Shown here piece by piece: positions 26,832-34,660 of a stretch of DNA of 64,000 bases. How positions within the stretch are numbered: position 1 is the first letter of the stretch; every line of letters starts with the position of its first letter. Source of the stretch: Neotabrizicola shimadae (GTDB lineage: Bacteria; Pseudomonadota; Alphaproteobacteria; Rhodobacterales; Rhodobacteraceae); the NCBI RefSeq assembly GCF_019623905.1, contig NZ_CP069370.1, positions 744,001 to 808,000 of the forward strand, in the 5' to 3' direction. The position numbers were made by a program, and so were the translations under genes. The notes beneath the pieces were generated by a model. The model had not been told where the DNA came from. It worked only from the letters and a program-made list of their open reading frames with translations, and ran no database searches.

Positions 26832-28064
26832 TCAGAGACCGGACTTCAGGATCTCGACATAGCGGGCCTGAGCTTCTTCGGGGGTCATTTCCTGACCCTT
26901 CCAGAATTCGGCCTGCAGGTCGCCCAGCTGGGTCTGGACGTCGGGCGACCAGATCATGTCACCGGCCGGAACGATGTTGCCGCCGGCGAGGATTTCGAGG
27001 CCCTTCTTCATGCAGTCGTTGGCGGCGGCGAGGTCGACGTCGCCGCGGATCGGCAGCGAGCCCTTCTTGAGGTTGAAGGCGACCTGGACTTCCGGCGAGA
27101 CGAGCAGGGCGGCAAGGCGCTTCTGCGCGGCCTCGATTTCCGGATCGCTGTTCTTCGGGAAGTAGAAGGCGTCGCCGCCGGTCGAGATGTACTCGTTCAG
27201 GCCAAGACCCGGAAGGCAGGTATAGTCCTTGCCGGCCACTTCGCCCGCGACCTGGAATTCGCCCTGCGCCCAGTCACCCATGATCTGGCCGGCGGCCTGG
27301 TCGGTGATGACGAGGTTGGTGGCCTGGTTCCAGTCCTGAACGGTGGACTTGGCGGCGAGCTTGCGCGCATCGGCTGCGGCCTGGAAGACGGCGAGCATTT
27401 CCGGGCCCGCGGCGGCATCCATGTTCTTGTCGACGTTCACCTGCTTCCACAGGTCAAGACCGCCGACGCCGATGGTGATGGCGCCGAAGGCGAGGTTCGA
27501 CTGCCAGTTCTGGTTGCCGAGCGCGAGCGGGATCTTGCCGGCGGCTTCGACCTGCGGCGCCGAGGCCACGAATTCGGTCCAGGTGGTCGGGACCGGAAGG
27601 CCCAGGTCTTCATAGACCTTGTTGGACAGCCACAGCCATTCGGGCGAGTGGATGTTCACCGGGGCGCAGTAGATCTTGCCGTCGACGGTGCAGGCATCCA
27701 AGAGCGACGGCGGATAGACGATCTCTTTCCAGTTGTTCGCCTCGGCCACGTCGGTCAGGTCCAGCATCAGGCCGGCTTCCACCAATTCCAGGGCCTGCTG
27801 GCCGTGGTTGAACTGGGTGGCACCCATCGGGTCGCCGCCGGTGATGCGGCTGATCATCACCGGGCGGGCGGTGTCGCCGCCGCCGGCGATGGCGCCGTCA
27901 ACCCAGACATCGCCCGAGGCGTTGAAGGCCTTGGCAAGCTCTGCCACGGCGGCCGCTTCGCCGCCCGAGGTCCACCAGTGGGTGACCTCAAGCTCGGTCG
28001 CGTGGGCAGCCAAAGGCAGGGCCGCCGTCGCGCAAAGCGCGGCCGCCAGTTTCGTGAGTTTCAT
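26832..28064 (-). CDS. Sugar ABC transporter substrate-binding protein, MalE-like
   Basis: A 410-residue extracellular solute-binding protein family 1. The signal peptide covers about residues 1-22 (MKLTKLAAALCATAALPLAAHA|TE). The mature start LEVTHWWTSGGEAAAVAELAKAF is the usual sugar-binding lead, with Trp residues for stacking on sugars, and NIHSPEWLWLSNKVYEDLGLPVPTTWTEF is the family hinge segment. GGGAGG lies six bases before the ATG. First gene of the leftward glycoside operon, preceded by the LacI-type operators at 28081-28115. The substrate is probably the oligosaccharide later cut by the GH2 enzyme. Confidence 0.93.
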   Translation of the reverse strand: MKLTKLAAALCATAALPLAAHATELEVTHWWTSGGEAAAVAELAKAFNASGDVWVDGAIAGGGDTARPVMISRITGGDPMGATQFNHGQQALELVEAGLMLDLTDVAEANNWKEIVYPPSLLDACTVDGKIYCAPVNIHSPEWLWLSNKVYEDLGLPVPTTWTEFVASAPQVEAAGKIPLALGNQNWQSNLAFGAITIGVGGLDLWKQVNVDKNMDAAAGPEMLAVFQAAADARKLAAKSTVQDWNQATNLVITDQAAGQIMGDWAQGEFQVAGEVAGKDYTCLPGLGLNEYISTGGDAFYFPKNSDPEIEAAQKRLAALLVSPEVQVAFNLKKGSLPIRGDVDLAAANDCMKKGLEILAGGNIVPAGDMIWSPDVQTQLGDLQAEFWKGQEMTPEEAQARYVEILKSGL

Positions 28065-28378
28065 GCAGTCCTCCCGGTTTCTAAATCGTTATAGGCGATT
28101 TCTATAACGTTGTAGTTTTGTGAAGCAAGCAATCTTTTCGCTTGATGCCGGGCTTTTGGGCGGTTTTGAATATGCGCGATTCCTTGGCTTTGAAAGTGCC
28201 TTTTGCCCATGCCGTCCGCCGTAGCATCCTGCCAGGCCGTGACTTGCCAAAGCCTTGAGTCCAAAGGGATCGGGGGGGCGCCGGCCACTGTGCATGGTTG
28301 GCGCGGGGCGGTGATTCGAAGCGGCGCGCCCGGCCCAGCGGGGGATGCGATGCCGGCGCTCTGCGGGAGGCGGAGGCC
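28065..28378. other. Divergent intergenic region of the glycoside locus
   Basis: This 314-base gap separates the leftward sugar-importer operon from the rightward LacI gene. Its left third holds the promoter and two operators described separately. The right part (28130-28378) contains no further ORF with coding character; a purine-rich GGAGGCGGAGG stretch just before 28379 is the ribosome binding site of the LacI gene. No clear promoter for the LacI gene was found. Confidence 0.6.
28081..28128 (-). promoter_or_regulatory. Promoter of the sugar operon with two LacI-type operators
   Basis: Minus-strand promoter candidate: TTGCTT (28128-28123), 16 bases, TATAGA (28106-28101). Two 14-bp palindromic sites, each centred on CG, overlap it: CTATAACGTTGTAG (28102-28115, six of seven pairs matching) on the -10 box, and CTAAATCGTTATAG (28081-28094, five of seven) near the expected start point. 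Their centres are 21 bp apart, two helical turns. This fits repression by the LacI-family protein at 28379-29449. Confidence 0.65.
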
Positions 28379-29449
28379 ATGACAGGGGCGGCGCCGATTC
28401 TCCTGGCAGAGGACCACCACGAACGCCCGACGCTCAAGACCATCGCGGCCGAAACCGGGCTTGCCGTGGCCACCGTCAGCCGCGCGCTGAAGGATGCGCC
28501 CGACATCGGCGAAGAGACGAAGCGGCGGGTGCGTGAGACGGCAGAGCGCCTGGGCTATCGCCCGAATCGGGCGGGGGTGCGCCTCAGGACCGGCAAGACC
28601 AATGTGATCGCGCTGGTCCTGTCGACCGAGGCCGACATGATGAACCACACCTCGCGGTTGATCTATTCCATCGCCAACAGGCTTCGGGGCACGGCCTATC
28701 ACCTGGTGGTCATGCCGTTCTTTCCCGATCAGGATCCGATGGAGCCGATCCGCTACATCGTGGAAACCGAAAGCGCGGACGGGGTCATCCTGAACCAGAC
28801 GCGGGCCGACGATCCGCGGGTGCGCTACATGGCCGAACGTCACTTCCCCTTTGCCACGCATGGGCGGACGGAGATGGGGATCGACCATCCCTATTTCGAT
28901 TTCGACAACGAAGCCTATGGCCGGGTGGCGGTGCGGGCGCTGGCGGCGCGGGGGCGCAGGCGGATTCTGATGGTGGCGCCGCCGCTGTCGCACAACTATG
29001 CGCAACACATGGTTACGGGGTTCCGCGACGAGGCGGCCCGGCTTGGCCTTTCGGCCGAGGTGGTGGAGGATGTGACTTCGGATTCCGGTGCCTCGCTGAC
29101 GGAAGGCGCGCTCATGCGGCGGCTTGGCCGGGCGCCCGTGCCGGATGGGATGGTGCTGGGCTCGACCACGGCCGCGATGGGGGCCGTCAGCGCGATCGAG
29201 TTGTCGGGGCTGGAGCTTGGGCGCGACGTGGATGTGGTCGCCAAGGAGGCGATCCAGTTCCTGCGCCGGTTCCGGCGCGAAATGATCGTCGTGCCCGAGG
29301 ATGTGGGGCGAGCGGGGGATTTCCTGGCCCGCGCCGTGGTAGCCGCCATCGAACGGCGGGCGCCAGACCAGAGTCAGGAGCTTGAGGTACCGGCCGAGGT
29401 GGCGGCACCGGAGAAGGACAGGGGCGCGGCCCCGCGGGAGGATGTTTGA
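28379..29449 (+). CDS. LacI-family transcriptional regulator
   Basis: A 356-residue repressor. The helix-turn-helix is at about residues 17-40 (TLKTIAAETGLAVATVSRALKDAPDI), the hinge helix at about 55-65, and the periplasmic-binding-like sensor follows from TNVIALVLSTEAD. The start at 28379 is set by GGAGGCGGAGG just upstream; the in-frame extension to 28298 has no family similarity. The C-terminal tail after about residue 325 is Glu-rich and longer than usual. The stop overlaps the next ATG (TGATG). Its likely operators are the two CG-centred palindromes in front of the sugar operon. Inducer unknown. Confidence 0.9.
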   Translation: MTGAAPILLAEDHHERPTLKTIAAETGLAVATVSRALKDAPDIGEETKRRVRETAERLGYRPNRAGVRLRTGKTNVIALVLSTEADMMNHTSRLIYSIANRLRGTAYHLVVMPFFPDQDPMEPIRYIVETESADGVILNQTRADDPRVRYMAERHFPFATHGRTEMGIDHPYFDFDNEAYGRVAVRALAARGRRRILMVAPPLSHNYAQHMVTGFRDEAARLGLSAEVVEDVTSDSGASLTEGALMRRLGRAPVPDGMVLGSTTAAMGAVSAIELSGLELGRDVDVVAKEAIQFLRRFRREMIVVPEDVGRAGDFLARAVVAAIERRAPDQSQELEVPAEVAAPEKDRGAAPREDV

Positions 29450-30504
29450 TGCGGACCTTGAAGGGCCCCGGGCTGTTTCTGGCGCAGTTTGCGGGGGATG
29501 CGGCGCCGTTCGATTCGTGGAAGTCGATCACGGCCTGGGCGGCGGATTGCGGTTATGTGGGCGTTCAGATCCCGTCCTGGGACGGGCGGTTGTTCGATCT
29601 GGACAAGGCGGCGTCGTCCAAGGACTATTGCGACGAGCTGAAGGGGGTGGCTGCGGAAAGCGGCATCGCCATCACGGAACTGTCCACCCACCTGCAAGGC
29701 CAGCTTGTGGCGGTTCATCCCGCCTATGATACGGCCTTCGACGGCTTTGCCGCGCCGGAAGTGCGCGGCAACCCCAAGGCACGCCAGGCCTGGGCGGTGG
29801 ATCAGGTGAAGAAGGCGCTGACGGCGAGCCGCAACCTGGGGCTTTCGGCCCATGCCACCTTCTCGGGCGCGCTGGCCTGGCCCTATCTCTATCCCTGGCC
29901 GCAACGGCCCGCAGGGCTGGTGGAGACCGCCTTCGACGAATTGGCGGCGCGCTGGCGGCCGATCCTCGACCATGCCGAGGAGATGGGCGTGGATGTCTGT
30001 TACGAGATTCACCCCGGCGAGGACCTGCACGACGGTATCAGCTATGAGATGTTCCTGGAACGCACGGGCAACCATGCGCGGGCCTGCATGTTGTACGACC
30101 CCAGCCACTACATCCTGCAACACCTTGATTACCTTGAGAACATCGACATCTACCACGACCGCATCCGCATGTTCCACGTCAAGGATGCTGAGCTGAATCC
30201 GACCGGGCGGCAGGGCGTCTATGGCGGTTATCAGTCCTGGGTGAACCGCGCCGGTCGGTTCCGGTCGCTGGGCGACGGCCAGGTGGATTTCGGCCAGGTG
30301 TTTTCCAAGCTGACGCAATACGGCTTTGATGGCTGGGCCGTGGTGGAGTGGGAATGTTGCCTGAAGCATCCCGAGGACGGGGCGCGGGAAGGCGCAGAAT
30401 TCGTGAAGCACCACATCATCCGCGTGACCGAGAAGGCCTTCGACGATTTCGCCGATTCGGGGGCAGACATGGCCGCGAACCGCAAGATGCTGGGCATCGG
30501 CTGA
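29449..30504 (+). CDS. Sugar-phosphate isomerase/epimerase-like TIM-barrel protein (B)
   Basis: A 351-residue TIM barrel of the xylose-isomerase-like family, longer than its counterpart at 20579. Metal-site segments are VCYEIHPGEDLHDG (Glu, His), CMLYDPSHYILQHLD (Asp, His), RIRMFHVKDAELNP (His, Asp) and AVVEWECCL (Glu). The family includes epimerases, dehydratases and lyases of sugars and inositols. Its ATG shares a base with the LacI stop, so it is coupled to the regulator, and the second Gfo/Idh gene follows. Proposed: second step on the same class of sugar as the leftward operon. Confidence 0.85.
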   Translation: MRTLKGPGLFLAQFAGDAAPFDSWKSITAWAADCGYVGVQIPSWDGRLFDLDKAASSKDYCDELKGVAAESGIAITELSTHLQGQLVAVHPAYDTAFDGFAAPEVRGNPKARQAWAVDQVKKALTASRNLGLSAHATFSGALAWPYLYPWPQRPAGLVETAFDELAARWRPILDHAEEMGVDVCYEIHPGEDLHDGISYEMFLERTGNHARACMLYDPSHYILQHLDYLENIDIYHDRIRMFHVKDAELNPTGRQGVYGGYQSWVNRAGRFRSLGDGQVDFGQVFSKLTQYGFDGWAVVEWECCLKHPEDGAREGAEFVKHHIIRVTEKAFDDFADSGADMAANRKMLGIG

Positions 30505-30514
30505 CAGGGCGGAA

Positions 30515-30547
30515 GCGGGGACACAGCCCCGCATCCCCATGGGGATG
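30515..30547. other. Adjacent small hairpin and 16-bp palindrome
   Basis: GCGGGG and CCCCGC (30515-30532) form a 6-bp stem and are followed by the perfect palindrome CATCCCCATGGGGATG (30532-30547). They lie in the 112-base gap between the TIM-barrel and Gfo/Idh genes. Possible mRNA processing or stabilising element; function not shown. Confidence 0.35.
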
Positions 30548-30616
30548 ATAGAGCCAGGATGAAGGGGGGAGGGGGCGCCTTGCGCCCGTCCGCCCGCGAG
30601 AGGAAAGGAAGAGGAC

Positions 30617-31792
30617 ATGGCGATCACTGCGGCGCATGTGGCGCGAAGCCCGCGCATCCGGCTGGGCATGGTGGGGGGCGGGCGCGATGCCTTCATCGGG
30701 GCGGTGCACCGCATCGCCAGCCGCATCGACGACCAGTACGAACTGGTCGCTGGCTGCTTCTCGTCGAACCCCGAGAAGTCGAAGGCTTCGGGCGCCGACC
30801 TGGGGATCGACCCCGGCCGCACCTACGAGAGTTTCGCCGAGATGGCGATGCGCGAGGCGCGCAAGAAGGACGGCATCGAGGCGGTGGCGATCGTGACGCC
30901 GAACCACATGCACGCCCCCGTGGCGCTGCAGTTCCTCAAGCGCGGCATCCATGTGATCTGCGACAAGCCGCTGACGGCAACCCTGCCCGAGGCGAAGAAG
31001 CTGGCCAAGGCGGCAGAGGCCTCGGGCGTGGTCTTCGCGCTGACGCATAACTACACCGGCTATCCGATGATCCGGCAGGCGCAGGCCATGGTGGCGGCAG
31101 GCGAGCTGGGCGAGATCCGGCTGGTGCAGGTGGAATATGCGCAGGACTGGCTGGCCGAGCCGCTGGAGGCCTCGGGCCAGAAGCAGGCCGACTGGCGCAC
31201 CGACCCGGCGCGCTCGGGCGCAGGCGGCGCCACCGGCGACATCGGCACCCACGCCTTCAACCTGGCGAATTTTGTCACCGGGCTGGAGCTGGAGGCGCTG
31301 TCGGCCGACCTGCAGAGCTTTGTTCCCGGCCGGCGGGTCGATGACAACGGCCATGTGCTGATGCGCTTCAAGGGCGGCGCGCGGGGGATGCTCTGGTGTT
31401 CGCAGGTGGCGAGCGGCTGCGAGAACGGCCTGCGGCTGCGGGTCTATGGCACCAAGGCCGGGATCGAATGGGAACAGGAGAACCCGAACTACCTCTGGGT
31501 CACGCCGCTTGGTGCGCCGCGCTACCGGCTCACGCGGGGCGGGCCGGGCACGGGGGCCGCGGCGGCACGGGTGACGCGCGTGCCCTCGGGCCATCCGGAA
31601 GGCTATCTCGAAGGCTTCGCCAACATCTACGCCGAAGCCGCCCGCGCCATCATCGCCCGGCGCGAGGGCACGCCGCTGGACCCCGCCGTCACCTTCCCCG
31701 GCCTGAAGGAGGGCCTGGAGGGCGTGGCCTTCGTCGACGCCTGCGTGCGGTCGTCGAAGCGTGACGCCGCATGGGTCGCGCTGAACCTGTAA
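30617..31792 (+). CDS. Gfo/Idh/MocA-family oxidoreductase (long form)
   Basis: A 391-residue dehydrogenase. The Rossmann motif is RLGMVGGGRDAFIGAVHRIA, then VTPNHMHAPVALQFLKRGIHVICDKPLTATLPEA (the CDKP variant of EKP), a THNYTGYPMIRQA segment, and a C-terminal GDIGTHAFNLANFVTG that carries the catalytic His. This GDIGTHAFNL version is the sugar-dehydrogenase type also seen in levoglucosan- and glycoside-oxidising enzymes. GAAGAGGA lies seven bases before the ATG. It ends the rightward LacI transcription unit at the strong terminator at 31814. Confidence 0.88.
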   Translation: MAITAAHVARSPRIRLGMVGGGRDAFIGAVHRIASRIDDQYELVAGCFSSNPEKSKASGADLGIDPGRTYESFAEMAMREARKKDGIEAVAIVTPNHMHAPVALQFLKRGIHVICDKPLTATLPEAKKLAKAAEASGVVFALTHNYTGYPMIRQAQAMVAAGELGEIRLVQVEYAQDWLAEPLEASGQKQADWRTDPARSGAGGATGDIGTHAFNLANFVTGLELEALSADLQSFVPGRRVDDNGHVLMRFKGGARGMLWCSQVASGCENGLRLRVYGTKAGIEWEQENPNYLWVTPLGAPRYRLTRGGPGTGAAAARVTRVPSGHPEGYLEGFANIYAEAARAIIARREGTPLDPAVTFPGLKEGLEGVAFVDACVRSSKRDAAWVALNL

Positions 31793-31813
31793 CCTGTTGC
31801 ACACAAAATGAAA

Positions 31814-31843
31814 AACCGCCCGGAAGGTGACTTCCGGGCGGTT
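31814..31843. terminator. Bidirectional rho-independent terminator
   Basis: AACCGCCCGGAAG and CTTCCGGGCGGTT form a perfect 13-bp stem around GTGA, with CCTTTT on the plus side and an A-rich left flank that gives U residues on the minus strand. It lies between the convergent Gfo/Idh and polyamine-type binding-protein genes. Confidence 0.88.
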
Positions 31844-31864
31844 CCTTTTCCGGTCAGGCCAATA

Positions 31865-32917
31865 TCAGAAGCCGGCCTTGATAGTCTCGAACTCCTGGGT
31901 CATGCGGTCGCGCATGGCCGGGTCGATCGGGGTCTGGCTCAGCACGATGCCGTCGATCGGGTCGACATTGCCGGCCTTGAGCTCTTCCACGGTGATCGTG
32001 GCCATCGCCTTGTCGTTGGCATGGGCATAGCCGAAGTTTTCCAGAAGACCCTTGGCCGAACCCGGCGCGAGCCAGGCGTTGATGAAGTCATAGGCCTTGT
32101 CTTCGCTGCCCGGCTGGTCCTTGAAGTTCACATAGCCGCAGAACCACGACGCCACGCCTTCCTTCGGCGTGCGGTTGAACTCGACCGGGACGCCTTCGCG
32201 CTTCATCGCGGCGACGCCGTCGTTCCAGGTCCAGGCGATGACAACCTCGCCGGTCTTCATCAGCTGCGACAGTTCCGACGGGTCGGCCCAATAGGTGCGC
32301 ACATTGGCATGGGCCTGGCGCAGCCAGGCGGCGGCGGCCTGGAACTGTTCCTCGGTCACGTTGGTCCAGTCGGTGACGCCAGTGGCCAGAAGCGCAAGCG
32401 ACCAGGTGTCATCGGTGTTGTCGGGCAGCGAGATGCGGCCCGCGTATTTCGGGTCGGTAAACACGGCAAGCGAGGCCACGTCTTCGGCCGGGACCTGGTC
32501 GGTGTTGAAGGCGATGGCGGTGTAGGCGTAGTCGGTCGGGATGTACCAGACGCCGGTATCATCCTTGAAGATCGACGAATTCAGGAAGCGCGGCGCGATG
32601 TTGGCAAACTCCGGAATGCGGCTGACATCCCAGGGCTCGATCAGGCCGGCGTCCCGATACTTCTGCACCATCTGCGAGCAGGGGTGCGCCACGTCGGCCT
32701 TGAAGCCCGAAGACACCTTCTGGAATGCCTCGTCATCGTCGCCGAAGAAGGCATAGGTCGGCATCTGGCCGTACTTGGCGACGTAATCCTCGATCAGGGC
32801 CTGATTCTCGAATCCGGCCCAGTCGAAGACGATCAGGTCCTGGTCGGCGGCAAGGGCGGGGGCGGCAAGGGCGCCGGCCAGCGCGGCGCCGGCAAGAAGG
32901 CGGGAAAGTCGGGTCAT
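31865..32917 (-). CDS. Extracellular solute-binding protein, PotD-like (orphan)
   Basis: A 350-residue periplasmic binding protein of the spermidine/putrescine class. A signal peptide ends at about residue 23 (APALAA|DQD). The family lead LIVFDWAGFENQALIEDYVAKYGQ, DVAHPCSQMVQKYRDAGLIEPWD, YIPTDYAYTAIAFNTDQV and VIAWTWNDGVAAMKREG are present. No permease or ATPase lies beside it; neighbours are a divergent aminotransferase gene and, after the terminator, the glycoside locus. It is therefore an orphan binding protein or serves a distant importer. Substrate: a polyamine or related amine by family only. Confidence 0.88.
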   Translation of the reverse strand: MTRLSRLLAGAALAGALAAPALAADQDLIVFDWAGFENQALIEDYVAKYGQMPTYAFFGDDDEAFQKVSSGFKADVAHPCSQMVQKYRDAGLIEPWDVSRIPEFANIAPRFLNSSIFKDDTGVWYIPTDYAYTAIAFNTDQVPAEDVASLAVFTDPKYAGRISLPDNTDDTWSLALLATGVTDWTNVTEEQFQAAAAWLRQAHANVRTYWADPSELSQLMKTGEVVIAWTWNDGVAAMKREGVPVEFNRTPKEGVASWFCGYVNFKDQPGSEDKAYDFINAWLAPGSAKGLLENFGYAHANDKAMATITVEELKAGNVDPIDGIVLSQTPIDPAMRDRMTQEFETIKAGF

Positions 32918-33288
32918 GGTGCTCCTCGGCTGTTGTGGTCGGGGTGGCTTCGGGCGTGGGGCCCTGCAACTCTTGACCGGGTGACGCTAGAATAGCGCGT
33001 CGTCATGCTCAAGGAATAATATCCTCGTGAGGAAAGTTGCCGCAGCGTCAAGCGGTTGCCCGGGATTTGGGCGGTTTCAACGGCGATCTGGCGAATTCCG
33101 CGGCAGGCGCGTGCCCTTGCCGGCGGTCGTGGCTGCGGGTAAAACCGCGGCTGATGGCGCGAGGAATGCCTCACGCGGTCTGCCGGGGGATGCCCCGGCT
33201 CGGCAGGAAGACCTGTCAGGTTTCGGGATGTCCCGGCCTGGCCGGGCTGTGCCGAAGCCTTCCCAGAGGATGCGAAAGGCTTGATGAC
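32918..33288. other. Divergent intergenic region with one AT-rich patch
   Basis: This 371-base region separates the divergent PotD-like and aminotransferase genes and should contain both promoters. Around 33014-33027 lies AGGAATAATATCCT, an AT-rich near-palindrome (AGGA and TCCT arms) in otherwise GC-rich DNA. Open frames across it have no coding character. Nothing else is recognised. Confidence 0.5.
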
Positions 33289-34518
33289 GTGACCCAGCTT
33301 GACCTGACCTTCGTGCGCGCCCAGTTCCCGGCGTTTTCCTCGCCGGTGACGGCGGGACAGAGCTTCTTCGAGAATGCCGGGGGGTCCTATCCCTGCCGGC
33401 AGGTGGTGGACCGGCTGACCCGGTTCTACACCGACCGCAAGGTCCAGCCCTATGCGCCCTATGCCGCCGCGCAACTGGGCGGGGCGGAAATGGACGAGGC
33501 GCGCGACCGGCTGGCGGCGATGATGGGCGTGGCGCGGGACGAGGTGAGCTTCGGCCCCTCGACCAGTGCCAACACCTATGTGCTGGCCCAGGCGGTGCGG
33601 GGCTGGATGGGCGGCAAAGGTGCAGTCGTGGTGACGAACCAGGACCACGAGGCCAATTCCGGCGTCTGGCGGCGTCTGGCCGAAAGCGGCGTCGAGGTGC
33701 GGGAATGGCGGATCGACCCCGAAACCGGGCACCTGGACCCGGCTGACCTGGCGCGCCTTCTGGAGGATGGGCAGGTGAAGGTGGTGGCCTTCCCGCATTG
33801 CTCCAACGTGGTGGCCGAAATCAACCCGGTGGCAGAAATCTGCGCGATGGCCAAGGCCGCCGGCGCCTTCACCGTGGTGGATGGCGTCAGCTATGCGCCA
33901 CACGGCTTCCCCGACATTCCGGCGCTTGGCGCGGATGTCTATCTATTCTCGGCCTACAAGACCTATGGGCCGCACCAGGGCATCATGGTCATCCGCCGGG
34001 GCTTCGGGGATCTGCTGCCCGCCCAGGGGCACTGGTTCAACGCGGGCACGCTTTACAAGCGCTTCACGCCGGCGGGGCCGGACCACGCGCAGATCGCCGC
34101 CTGTGCGGGCATGGCGGACTATGTCGATGCGCTTTACGCGCGGCATGTGGGCGGCCAGGCGGACGCCGCGGCGCGCAACCGCGCGGTGCACGATCTGATG
34201 CGAGTGCAGGAGATCGAGGCAGTGGCGCCCCTCCTGGATTATCTGGCGGCCCGCAATGACCTGCGGCTGATCGGGCCGCGTGGTGCGAAGGATCGGGCGC
34301 CGACAGTGGCGGTGGCGCTTCAGGGCGCGGCAGAGACGGTGGCGGAACGGCTGGCGCGGCATGGCATCAACTGTTGGGGCGGCGATTTCTATGCCGTGCG
34401 TCCGCTGGAGGCGATGGGGGTGAACCTGGACAAGGGTGTGCTGCGCATGAGCCTTGTGCACTACACTGGCCCCGATGACGTGGCCCGGCTGATCCGGGCG
34501 CTGGAAGAAGAGCTTTGA
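33289..34518 (+). CDS. Class V aminotransferase, cysteine-desulfurase-like
   Basis: A 409-residue PLP enzyme of fold type I. Landmarks are FFENAGGSYPCRQVVDRL, FGPSTSANTYVLAQA, the cofactor segment VVTNQDHEANSG, FPHCSNVVAEINPV, VVDGVSYAPHGFPDI (PLP-ring Asp) and the Schiff-base Lys K224 in SAYKTYGPHQG. It belongs to the cysteine-desulfurase-like branch but has no isc/suf context, and many such enzymes act as aminotransferases or lyases. A GTG at 33289 after GAAAGG is chosen; no in-frame ATG gives a family N-terminus. It is divergent from the orphan PotD-like gene; a functional link to amine metabolism is possible but unproven. Confidence 0.82.
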   Translation: MTQLDLTFVRAQFPAFSSPVTAGQSFFENAGGSYPCRQVVDRLTRFYTDRKVQPYAPYAAAQLGGAEMDEARDRLAAMMGVARDEVSFGPSTSANTYVLAQAVRGWMGGKGAVVVTNQDHEANSGVWRRLAESGVEVREWRIDPETGHLDPADLARLLEDGQVKVVAFPHCSNVVAEINPVAEICAMAKAAGAFTVVDGVSYAPHGFPDIPALGADVYLFSAYKTYGPHQGIMVIRRGFGDLLPAQGHWFNAGTLYKRFTPAGPDHAQIAACAGMADYVDALYARHVGGQADAAARNRAVHDLMRVQEIEAVAPLLDYLAARNDLRLIGPRGAKDRAPTVAVALQGAAETVAERLARHGINCWGGDFYAVRPLEAMGVNLDKGVLRMSLVHYTGPDDVARLIRALEEEL

Positions 34519-34660
34519 CGCTCCACGGGGGGCGCTGCCCCCCAAGGCCCCCCGACGGCCCCGGCAGGTCCGGGGCCCCCTTCGGGGCCATCCGGTTCAT
34601 GATGCAAGGTGATCCGGCCGGGCAGGGGCCGCGTATCCCTGTGAAACCCGAGGGAATTCC

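Noticed and set aside
33027-33284. Plus-strand frame MRKVAAASSG... in the promoter region
   Set aside because: It has no family similarity, ends just before the aminotransferase start and shows no ribosome binding site of its own.
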